Shown here: positions 51,976 to 62,570 of the stretch, piece by piece
Position numbering within the stretch: the first letter of the stretch is position 1
Layout: every line of letters starts with the position of its first letter
Assembly (NCBI RefSeq): GCF_002078875.1
Contig: NC_034412.1
Span: 27,723,786 to 27,787,785, forward strand
DNA length: 64,000 nt
From: Numida meleagris
Taxonomy: Eukaryota; Chordata; Aves; Galliformes; Numididae
Reading direction: 5' to 3'
Notes under the pieces: generated by a model
What the model saw: only the letters and a program-made list of their open reading frames with translations
What the model was told of the DNA's origin: nothing
The model's database searches: none
Translations under genes and position numbers: made by a program

Positions 51976-54900
51976 CGTTCCCCAGAAGATGAAATTTTGT
52001 CTTCCTTTCCATTTTTAACTAACAAATATTCTTATTACTTGCTTAACATACCAATTGCATTTCTGTAAATGTATTCACTCCTCAGTATGCGCTTTCCACT
52101 AGAGATGTTCATTTCAGACTGTTCAGAAGAATTCAAGTATTACAGGTCACTGCCAAAGAGCCATAATTTTAAGATTAAACGATTCACCTGTCATGCCCTT
52201 TATTATTGCTAGACCAGTTTATCTGCTCTATGGAAAAATCTCATAGCTCATTACTCAAGTATTTTGAATATCTCCTTTGAAAACGTCTATTAAAGAAGTG
52301 GTGGCTTTCTAAGGAAGCAAAGGATTATTGATGCAAAAGCCAATTGCGAAGATCTCGCTTTAAGTACAACCTTGCCTCTTGAGTCTCACTGATTTCATGG
52401 CTGCCTACAATTTCACAAGCACTTCACTCAAAGAATTACAGGAAATAAGCAAACAAAAATGCTCTTGGCTGAATGCATCTCTCTCAGGGAGACACACAGG
52501 ACATCATGAACACACAAATACACTACCTACTTCCCCTAGTAACATGAGAAAAAAATATAAACAGCAAGAAGGCATCTTTTCTTAGAAACAAAATGCGTGC
52601 TCTAAGCTACCAGGACATATAATTTAGCAATCTTGTGGGATGAGGAATCAGCAATGAAAATAAAACTAAAAACAAAACAAGCAAACAAACAAAAACCTAA
52701 GAATCGTTGCTTCCTCACTAGATGCCAAAGCCAAGATGATCTGAATTCAGATGCCACAGCTTGCAATTCACAGATCAGAATTACTTAAAAATCACAGAGT
52801 ACAGAATTCTATTTCTTCAGTGCTGTATTCTGCTCAGGCTTCAACAGACCATATGAGCTAGCAGAAGGGACGGTTGTGATTAACAGAAAAATGGAAGCTT
52901 GTCAAATTGTAGCTAAATCAAAACAGTAGTACACCAGATTCTATTTTAAGGTTAATTTTAAGACTGCCTGTACTGCTCTCAGCTTAGTTTCTTTCTTATT
53001 ACATTCAGGATTTGAATCTTGGCTTAGATTTTGCTAGCTCTGGAAGTATGTGGATTTTATATATAGCTGTTCTTCCTCTGGTAATGAGTTTCCTATGTTT
53101 AATCATCTGCATTATACCAGAACTTATGTATGAAAACTGACAATTTATGGCTGGTCAATTTGCCCAGATCTTCCCTCAGCTGTTGCCATTCTAGTACACA
53201 ATATTTTTGTAAATACATTGAAATTTGATAGAAATTGAAACAAAATTACTCAGTGATCATAAAAATCTTGTTTGTGAAAATAAGGTATTTTAGCAATGTA
53301 CGGAAAATACTGCTGTCTTCTACCTGGCATAGCAGATATTTTCTTCAACTATATATCAATACCAGACAACTGAATTGTTTCTCCAGCTTCAAACTCTATG
53401 GGGGTCAGATTTCATTTTTACAGAATATTTAACAAAATCAATTTTTCATACCTGACTATTTCATAGGTAATCCCAGAGCCAACCTACAGAATGCTTAAGT
53501 TGTTTACCAGTAGCTGATGTGACAAGTTCTAGTCAATATCATTTACTGAACAAAGTTTAACAGTTTTCACATCTCTAGATTTTCTTGGTGTTTGCTGTAG
53601 ATAATGTGAAGGTTATATCCAAGCTCTCTCATGGAAAGAGAAACCTAGGCCTACATAGTATCATTACATCTACTAAGCATCTACTAGACAAAATCTGGGA
53701 GGGTTTTTCCCTTAAATTATCTAAAATAATATCTAGAGCTGTATTTACAGTCATAGTTCTTCACTGAGGATGCACCCTAGGTTTAGGGCAGGAGGGATTG
53801 GGATCATGGCAGACAGGTACCTGTCTGGTCCAAAGAAGCCATGCTGTGCCCTGTCTGAGACAGCCCTTGAAGTAGGCTATACTGTCAGAACAAGCTATCT
53901 CAGTTTCACACATATACATATATTTTGTTTGTTTCGCGTCAGAAGGAACAAGGCTGCACAAATATAATACAGATATTCATGAGATCAGGACCCAGAAATG
54001 AAAGAGCATTAGTTCTCTTGGCAGTACAGATGAATATCAGGTCAGTCATCTTTAAATTTATCTCATCTTTTACCCAGATGACTTGGGAAGATTGTCACTG
54101 ACAAGTTTGAGTCCTGGGAATACCTGAGAATGAAGTCTGCCAAATTAGTTTTCGCTCTAATTTCTTCATCAGAACTACAGGTTGCCAACTGATTTCCTCC
54201 TCACCTTGCTTCTTTCACTTTTTCCTGAGATGCAAATCTTTGCAGTGGAAAACACGGCTTTAGAGCAAAATTGTACATTTAGACTATTGGGTCTGTGTTG
54301 CAGTGGAACACTTACTGAGAATTTTACTAAACTGTTACAGCTTGTTCATACCAACACAATCTTAACTAAGGGACTTGCCGTTTCCATATTCTCTCCTAAT
54401 TACTGACACTTACTTGCCTTTTGTGGTTGCTCAAGGTGTCTGATTTAATTGAACTTATTTAACTTCAATTTCAAGTGACTTGGTTAATCGTCAAAAACTT
54501 AACAAGCAATATCTTGTTTAAAAAAAAGAGACCTAACATCCTTCTGAATGTTCTAGAAATAGTTTAAAGCATCTATGTAACTCCTGACTTCAGGAGCCCT
54601 TTCTCCTCATAGATGTAGCATGGATGGATCTGCTCTTTTGAATAAGAGTAGGTTGAAGAAGTTCTAGCCCACTGACAGTTCTTTTCATAAGAGCATGATT
54701 TGATACTTCTGTCTTGAGATTACCACTCAACTATGTGCATTTAGGTGCATTGCCTATTTATTGTTTTCAAATCCTACACATTTGGAGAGAATTACATGTA
54801 TCTGGCTTTGCTGAGCAGGCAACTCTTGAAAGAAAATTGTTAAAGCTTCTATAGTAATCACTTCCTTTCCAGATTTCCTTTTTAGAAGACAGGTATCCCA

Positions 54901-55404
54901 GAAAAATAGCAAATACAAGAATTTTTTCTTTTGCATCACTTTTTGTCAGATGAAGTCCATTAAATCCTACTAACAATCCCTGTTACAATTCCAGCAATAA
55001 ATCCATTTGAGCTTCAGACTAAGTAATCCCTTCTTTTTGCCTTATTCAGGAACCTCACCCATTATCCCAGCTGTGTATTACATTGTAAACTTCATTCAGG
55101 TCCTGAAATCATTTCTTCCAGTGAAGAAAGAATTGCCCCCAAAGCTGTATGAAAATACAAATGCTATTTATTTGTTTTAGCTACCTTTAAGTCCACTGGG
55201 AAAGTTCAGGGCTCTTGCACTACCATGTTATTTCATTCCTGTAAAGAAAAACTTTTCTGTGACCTGCATGGTCAAATATTTCCACAGTTTAGTCAAGTAT
55301 TCTCCCATTATTTCTATCTGCAGAGCCCTCAGACACAGCACTGTATTTTCTTCTGCCCCCAAAACCCTTTAAACTGTGGTGCCCATCTCTTCATAGTCCC
55401 TAGC
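51976..55404. other. Sequence between the two direct-repeat copies
   Basis: About 3.4 kb of AT-rich DNA with no recognisable gene, retroviral domain or primer-binding site. If the flanking repeats were LTRs of one element this would be its interior, but nothing in it supports that. Confidence 0.55.
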
Positions 55405-56300
55405 TGCAGCTAGCATCCTGCCCACATAGGAGCAGGAGCCTGTTTGGAGATGTGCTGGAGCAAGGCAGGACAGTATTAAGACAAATTGAGAGCACACTCT
55501 GGATTTTTCAAAGGAATTCTGCTCTAGGCAAATTGAGGAATGTTAGATTTTAAAATGTCTTCTTAGAAATCAGTGTCTCTAGAAAGACTGTTAAGTTATA
55601 TTAAACTTTTTGAAATTATCTTTACTTCTTGAGATAGAAGTCAGACCTTGATGTGAAATTGCATGAATTTATATTTCCACTTACATTCATGCCTTCTTTC
55701 AAATAACTGCTCTTCTCAACAGTACAATTCTTGCTTCTATCACTTGCCAGGAAAGCTCTCAAAGCCAATGCTAAACTTCTATTTAAAAATTGCAACGAAG
55801 AGATTCATCTTGTTCCAAGGACAGGTTTTTCTTCAACATTTATCCTCATTCACTTTTTGCTTCTGCTGCTGCTGGAAGAACAGGGTCAAAATTTATGATC
55901 CTGAATACAGGGCAGCAATGAAAACATTCCCCTTAGGAAAAAGGATGGCTGATGATCATTACTGAAAACAGACACTGAAAAACAAAATAATAAAATCAAC
56001 TAGTAAAGACAAAGTAAGTGCTAGAACTACATAAAAGACTAGGTTAAGTGAAGCTAGCACAGTTGACGCAATCTTAACTCTTTGTTGTCTTCTCAGGAAA
56101 TTGAACTGAATGACTGGGTAGTGATAGTGGACTTACTCCTAGGACAAGTTTCACTCTTAGGATAAGCTTCAGCACCCACCCAGAGAGAGCATCAATAGTC
56201 TCCACTGCCTTCAGAAGGGGGCTGCACAAATCTTCTGCCTCTTTTATGCAGGCTACCAGTCTGCCCACATACAAATAGGAGTCCACTCCAGGATGTGTCA
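55405..56300. repeat. Unclassified direct repeat, copy B
   Basis: This is the fuller copy of the repeat also present at 51340-51975, shifted by about 4.27 kb. Its two ends resemble each other. CTGCCCACATAGG at 55418 with about 60 bp around it aligns with CTGCCCACATACA at 56261, a spacing of 843 bp. That is what a tandem array with a unit of about 0.84 kb would leave at its junctions. Minus-strand reading gives an open frame at 56074-56310 with a SYLYVGRLVACIKEAEDLC segment, and the left-end copy reads SCSYVGRMLAAARDYEEM in the corresponding frame. No known family was recognised. Confidence 0.78.
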
Positions 56301-56477
56301 AAGCAAGCAAGGACAGACCTTGCTTTGCAATTTGAAAGTGTTTGAAGAAAAATGGTCAGAATTGACTCGAATTCTCCACAAGTCTTTCATATACTTCTGA
56401 TCTCTCCTTTCTTTTATAAACATAGTCAATCAGCTGAAATGCCCCCACAACACAATTTGGATACCCTAACACATGCT

Positions 56478-57019
56478 AAGTAGGTTGCTCCAAAAGTAAA
56501 ACTTCCTATTTTTTTCCAGGGAAACTACAACAGATACAAAGTACACAGTAACAATACTTGATAGACAAAGTTCTCAGTTATACAAAACTACTTTTCAACA
56601 GTCACCACCATTAGCTCTGCATTTCCATTAGCGATGCACAAGAGCCTGCAATGGCCACCACGTAAAAATCTGCACCAGCGGAGCTGACCCACTGTCACCA
56701 CTGCTGAAATGCATCATCCACCACCTCACTGTACTCGTATCCACTGTTTGATCTCCATCAGTGTTCAGCTGTGTCAACGTGTGCAAATTTTTTCTGCATG
56801 GAGGAATTTAATTCTACACCTCTGCTCCATCCACACTTCCATGTCAGATGCCATTCTGTCAGACTGTTCCTGTGCTGCCATCTGTCACATGGCAACAAGA
56901 TGTAACAGAATATTGGTGGGAAGGTTCAACCTCTATTGTCATCCCCACCAACAGCCACCTCTGCCATCGTGGGCCACTATAATAAAATAGGAGGCATTAC
57001 TTTTGAAGCAGTCCTTGTA
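56478..57019 (-). mobile_element. Mariner-type DNA transposon, internally deleted (about 540 bp)
   Basis: The ends form imperfect terminal inverted repeats. TTGCTCCAAAAGTAAAACTT at the left matches, in reverse complement, TGCTTCAAAAGTAATGCCTC at the right, followed on both sides by CCTATTTT. TA dinucleotides bound the element (56478-56479 and 57018-57019), as expected for Tc1/mariner insertion at TA. The interior encodes a decayed N-terminal part of a mariner transposase on the minus strand; the catalytic domain is absent. The terminal sequence agrees with my memory of the chicken mariner known as Galluhop or Mariner1_GG. At about 540 bp, against roughly 1.3 kb for a full mariner, it is a non-autonomous, deleted copy that needed transposase from elsewhere. 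Confidence 0.85.
56570..56842 (-). pseudogene. Mariner transposase N-terminal remnant
   Basis: An ATG at 56842-56840 opens a minus-strand frame starting MEVWMEQRCRIKFLHAEKI. It meets a TGA after about 22 codons, and more stops and shifts follow. The further translation keeps pieces such as QWIRVQ and VGQLRW, which fit the N-terminal helix-turn-helix DNA-binding region of mariner transposases. The DDD catalytic domain is not encoded, because the internal deletion removed it. Confidence 0.7.
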
Positions 57020-57817
57020 CTTCAGCCTTTCCTTCTCTTAAAATCAGATTCTATATTTCCTCATCTTTTTATTGAAATGCTCCTCAAAGAATTCAATTAT
57101 TTTCCCTTGAAAAAAACTTTTATTTTAAAATAAAAATATAGTGATCAATTAAAATAAACTGATATAAAACTAACTTTTCAAAGAAAACTTAAATTGAAGA
57201 GTTTCTTCTTTACATGAAATAATGTACAGCCATGTATTTTTTATCTCTCTCTCCTTAGTGAACGAAAATAGTATCAGATCTTAAAAGTCAGCATTCTATA
57301 GTAAACACATTATTTTCAGTTATCATTAGAATAGAAAAACTATTTTTCTTGGGCAAAAGGTTATTGACGTACCTTTTTAAAAACCTTCGAATGCTATCTG
57401 TAATCTTGTTTGTTTTACACTTCTACAGAACAATGTCTTGAAAATTAGTCTTTAACATTTTGACTCAAACTTTTGACAATGACATGATTTTCAGTTTCAC
57501 AGACCTTGATTACACCTACAGTCACCACCACTGAAATAAGAAATTCAAAGATTACTTCTGAGCCATACCTGGACTATAGGAACTGTCCAGTTGCAATATA
57601 TTCAACAGGAAGCAAGATAAAAAGATTTCTATAAATTTTCAGTATTCAGATAAATAGAACAGAGATTTGTTAAGCTAAAGAAAAAGTCTTGCAAATTTCC
57701 TGCAAGTTTCTGAACTTGTCAGACCATTTTACTTATTTTACAAGTGCACTGTCTAATTTATTATTTGTTTTCTGGAAATGCTTCTCTAGAAACCAAAGAT
57801 CATATTTCCCCCCCTCA

Positions 57818-57851
<34 letters not shown>

Positions 57852-59456
57852 CCATACCAATATTATTCATATAAGCCCTTAAGGTTTAAATGGTTTAAGC
57901 AATAGGCTTATTGTAGTAAGAAAGCAGTGTTATGCTGTTTGAGTTGTGTTGCAGGGTAAAAAATATCTATATCTAAAATTCACCTCAAAGTTTATCTCAC
58001 TGTTCAATGCAGTATAGCAAAAACAGATTTAACATGTGTGCCCCTACGCTCACTCAGATATCCAGCTCCTTCTCCAAACTCATCTGAATTGTACATCATC
58101 TGTACAGTTAAAAAAAAAAAAAAGGCTATTTCAAAGACTATTAAGTTATCCCATGCTAAACACTGGTGAAAGAACTGTGGATATACTTGCCTCCTATTCC
58201 AGTAGCTAATACACACCCTCCAAAGCCAGAAGAGCAGCATGAGAACTTTGCCGAATAGCACTGTCTGGAATCCTGCAATTTCTTTTATCTATTTTAGATA
58301 ACATAGGAAAAAAGTTAAAAAAAAAAACAAAAAAACAGAAATATGTCAGATGTTGCTTTAGGCTGTAATGAGAAAGACTTCATGCACTAAATTATACAAG
58401 CTGTGGTATGGATGCATATCCACATTTAACTGCAATAACAGAAATTCATTTTCTGTCTTCACCCAAGACTTGAATTGTACATGTACAGAACTGAAAATGT
58501 CCATTACATACAGTTCCAAGACTACCTCAGTTCTACAAGGAAAATTCTAACAAAATAGGTCACAGTGCATTATAAAAGTAGAAGCATAAAGGCTTAAGCA
58601 GACTCTAATTATCAGAGCTATCAGATGCTGCCATTTTACAGTATTTCAGTTTTCCAAGCCTGATATTTTAACAGTAGCTTGAAAGATGAAAAAAATTATT
58701 AAGATGACAGCTCAATTGTGCAGCACAAATAAGTCATACTATACCAAGACATCCACCGAAGAATCTCTATATCACTGAGTTGTTTTCCTTTGTAATCTTA
58801 ATATACAGGTTTCCTTGGTGCCAAGAAACAGTCAATAAAAAGAAGCGTTTGTTCTTGAAAAGCACCTTTGTTATTCCCAAATCTTAACAAGGGTTAGTTA
58901 ATTCATGGAAGTAGTAAGAGCAGAAGATGAGGACAGAGAGAGTGAGGAAGAACTCTTTATTGCCTACCTGAGTCCACCTTTAGTCTCATATCTGTCACTA
59001 ATCCATGATGTTTAGATAAAATGAGTATATTGGAAGTAGTTCTGCATTATCAACCTATGATTAAAAATCAATCACAATTTCAGAAACCTCTGCTAATGTT
59101 AGCTTCCGAACTGCTAAACTCTACCCCTACTGACAAAACCACTAGAAATAGTAAAAAGCATCTCCCCTTTTCTACTGTTTATTTCAGATCATGTCCCTTG
59201 CTCGAGTTAAGCACTGTCTGACGTAAGTTTTCTGCAACTGTAAAAGATACAAATTTTTTAAATTGGATTCGTTGGGCTGAGCAAGCTCTGCTAAGTAGCT
59301 AGATTAAATACAGGATATTAAATTTCCTTGCCAGATTTTGTTGAGAAATTCATAATCAGACCAGAGAGCCGTAATACAATTGCCACATGCAAAGCTGAGG
59401 AAGAACCAAACATATCTCAATTCTTAGTCTGTAAGTAAATTAAAGAAGGTAAGAAC
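57020..59456. other. AT-rich gene-free stretch
   Basis: No recognisable gene. It contains the A32 tract at 57819, shorter A-runs at 58110-58122 and 58317-58327, and otherwise unremarkable AT-rich DNA. Confidence 0.6.
57819..57850. repeat. Poly-A tract, 32 bp
   Basis: An A32 run preceded by a C-rich patch. No polyadenylation signal or gene body lies upstream, so it is probably a simple mononucleotide repeat. Confidence 0.95.
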
Positions 59457-60290
59457 CATAGAATCGTAGAATGGCTTGGTTAGGAAAAAAACTGAAATAT
59501 CATCTAGTTTCAGCCATGGGCAGGGCTGTCACTCACCAGGTCAAGCTGCCCAGGGCCCCATCCAACCTGTCCTTGAATGTATCCAGGGATGGGGCATTCA
59601 CAGCTTCTCTGGGCAACCTGTTCCTCTGCCTCACCACCCTCTGAGTGAAAAAATTCCTCCTAATATCTAATCTAAATCTCCCCTCTTTTGAAAAAATCAA
59701 AACCATTCCACTTTATTCTGTCACTGTTAGACCGTGTAAAAAGTCAGTCTCCCTCCTATTTGTAAGCTCCTTTCAAGCACTGGAAGGCCACAATGAGATA
59801 TCCTCAGAGCCATCTCTTCTCCAAGCTGTACAAGGCCAGCTCCCTCAGCCCTTCTTTGTAGGAGAGGTGCTCCAGCCCTCTGATGGTCCTTGTGGTCTCT
59901 CTCCAATAGCTCCATGCCACTTGCATGCTTGGGGCCAGGGGCTGGATGCATTACTCCAGATGGGGCCCCACAAGGGCAGAGCAGTGGGGCCCTCCCTCTC
60001 CCTGGTGGCCACCCCTCTTTTTGATGCAGCCCAGGATACTGTTGAACTTCCAGGCTGCAAGTAGACAATGCTGGCTCATGTCCAGTTTTTTGTTCACCAG
60101 AACCCCCAAGTATTTTTCCACAGGGCTGCTCTCAAGGAGTTTTTCTCCCAGTTAGTACACATCCGGGATTGCTCCAACCCAAGGGCAACACCTTGCACTT
60201 GGCCGTGTTAAACCTCATCAGATTCTCGTGGACCCTCTTAAGCTTGTCCAAGTCCCTTTATAGGGCACCTCGTCCTTCTGTCATATCAAC
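59457..60290 (-). mobile_element. CR1 LINE, 5'-truncated copy, about 0.83 kb
   Basis: This minus-strand CR1 starts at its 3' end with CATAGAATCGTAGAATGG (two octamers). It carries the 3' UTR and the C-terminal third of ORF2, ending near the block that encodes the residues before the thumb domain (GACCCTCTTAAGCTTGTCC on the plus strand). It covers nearly the same part of the element as the copy at 2481-3290 but is more diverged and belongs to a related, not identical, lineage. The 5' part including the RT active site is missing. Confidence 0.93.
59740..60230 (-). pseudogene. CR1 ORF2 C-terminal remnant
   Basis: Fragments of the ORF2 C-terminus can be followed across changing frames: a KRGVATREREG segment near 60005, then VQRRAEG-like and GEEMALRISHCGLPVLERS segments (second frame) down to about 59760. 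Several stops and frameshifts separate them. No catalytic residue is included. Confidence 0.8.
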
Positions 60291-62475
60291 GATGCATGCT
60301 CAGGCATATATTTCATTGAAAGAAAAACTCATAATGATTGTTCATCATTTACACGGGAAAAAAATAGTGAGAATAATTTGAAAATCCAAGATAAGATCAC
60401 ATCTGTAAATTCCCTTTTCTCAAGGGACAAACAAACAATTCATGATGACCCCAATTACAACCAATACATGAAATACTTACTAAGCAAGCTTTTCTTACTT
60501 ACAGGCAGGGTGGCATTGTTTGGATTCAGCTGATATGTGGTGTCCCACATTCAGCTGTTCTGGTTTCAAAAGGACCACAGTCCTCTGAAGTTTACCACAT
60601 CCTGGGAGAGCTTTTCATGCTCCTTTCTGCATGTACTTTTTGTCTCTTCAGTCTTCTGCTTCCTGGTAACCATTTCTTCATTCATACATACAGATAATTA
60701 TCACTTCCACACAAATGAGACTACTGACACAATCTGTAGAAAAAAAAAAATTGGCCTACAGAGAAGAAACATGTTCAAGTTAACTTGATTCAAATAAATG
60801 CTGAGAGTAGTGCATTCTTCATTATTTCACACTTTTTGCATCAAAAGCAGATTTTCTAAACAGCTATACCAGAGCTTATAGCTAAGTGAAAAGAAAAATT
60901 GTTCTTTTCTGTGTGATACTGTAAATCACAGCAGAATAAGCATTCCAGGTTTTAAAGCACATTAATTTAACCATGCAGACTGCAATCTAAATTAGACAGA
61001 ATATTTACACTATTCTCTACAAAAATAACCACAACTTTATAGCTACAGATGCATATTTATATTCTTTTAAAATGTAACTGTGAGGACTCCAAATGAATGG
61101 TCCCAATGCTTGCTTTCCTACAGAGGAATTATTTCTGTATCCCTTTCTTATTGGCTAAGAGTATAGTGATTTTATTCTGTGGGTAAAATGTAAGTAATAA
61201 TGGACTTGTTTTACTTTTGATAACTGTGAACATTAGCCTCAAATTTATCAACAATCCACTTAGCTTGTTATAATAAATTTATCGATTATCACCAATCCTG
61301 AGAGGCATCCAATACCTTTTTTTTATTTAAAACAGCTAGTTAATGCTAAAATAATATTGTTTTAAGTTACTTAAGACCTCAATTAACAAGCTAAAGCTAT
61401 ACTAATGCTCTTCGACACATAAAAGTTATTATTTAAATCAGTTTCTTCCTTCAATTTGATCCTTCAGCAGAATCATAGGAATTGGACTGATAGTCCAGCT
61501 ATGGAATGGTCAATGCCTGAAAGCTTCAGACTTAGTTTCAGTATTTCCCTTGAAGTTACTTCAAGTTACACCAAAGAGATAAAGAAAACAATTCACAACT
61601 TTCAAAGAGAAAATGCTGGTTACACTGATCTCCAACATAGTTCCCAGTGGTTTAAATTATTTCACAATGAATTTAGCTTTAGCTTATTTTGCACATGTGT
61701 AAGAAACAATGATTCTTCTTGAGAGCCCACTGTATTTATCAGCAACTGATTTATGTTCAGACTACAACCCAAAAGAGGATAAAGAAGAATAAAGATGTCT
61801 CTGCTGAACACCATGCAGAATCTCAAAGAGAACAGCAGGAAAGACACCTCTGAGGAAGGACTCACTCTCTCAGCAACTCTCTATTTTATTCCCAAAATCC
61901 CTTTCAAGTACAGAAAGGCAATAACTCTGCACCATTCCTGGTTACAATGCCAATGCAGCTGCCAGTAACACATACTGCAGTGGATTTTGAAAACCTGAAT
62001 CGAGTCAGAAGATATTGGCCTTCTATGGCAAACAGCCAGCTTTTGTGTGATCATCCTGCAAAGAGATATTTTATCACTTTTACTCAGCTTCAAAGCTCTG
62101 GACAACACAAATATATAAATGATTGAGGTTGCAAACCATAAAACCTTGTTTATATGCATACTGAATTTGTTATGTTAGATGCACTAGCCAGAGGAATATA
62201 AACAACTCCTCAAGTAAGGTGGTCCCATCTATCAGTGATGAAAGAGATGCACAGAATCCCACAGGTCATTGTAACTAGATTCTAACACCTCACATGGTAC
62301 ATGACTTTCCTGACAGACATGAAGAATTTTATTGACAACTATTGAGATTATACGTTGTGCGCTATGAGAAGGGAAAAGCCTGAAAATCAGAGAAATCACT
62401 CAAAGCAAATCCAGCAAGTGAAAAAAGATTACCTCTGGGATCGTGGGTGGTTTTACAGATTCAGAATTAAAGGAC
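60291..62475. other. AT-rich gene-free stretch
   Basis: No gene or clear repeat. A T-run lies near 61318-61324. Short CR1-like strings near 61470 and 61895 were considered and not accepted. Confidence 0.6.
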
Positions 62476-62570
62476 ATTTGGGGTTGGAAGGGACCTCTGG
62501 AGGTCACCTTATCCAACCCCTCCTGCTCAAAAGGGACACCTAAGACAGGTTGTCCAGAGCCATGCCAAGA
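62476..62570 (-). mobile_element. CR1 LINE 3' fragment, about 95 bp
   Basis: The plus strand reads GGGGTTGGAAGGGACCTCTG, then GAGGTCACC, ATCCAACCCCTCCTGCTCAA and GGGACACCTAAGACAGGTTG, the reverse complement of a CR1 3' UTR. The terminal octamers are missing at the left, and the match fades after about 95 bp. It is a small, old remnant. Confidence 0.82.

Noticed and set aside
56709..56990. Plus-strand open frame of 93 codons.
   Set aside because: It is antisense to the mariner transposase remnant and inside the transposon; it is a shadow frame.
61466..61500. AATCATAGGAATTGGAC string resembling a CR1 3' terminus.
   Set aside because: Only about 20 bp match and no CR1 body follows.
61893..61925. 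CCCTTTCAAGTACAGAAAGGC, similar to a CR1 ORF2 block.
   Set aside because: The match does not extend in either direction.
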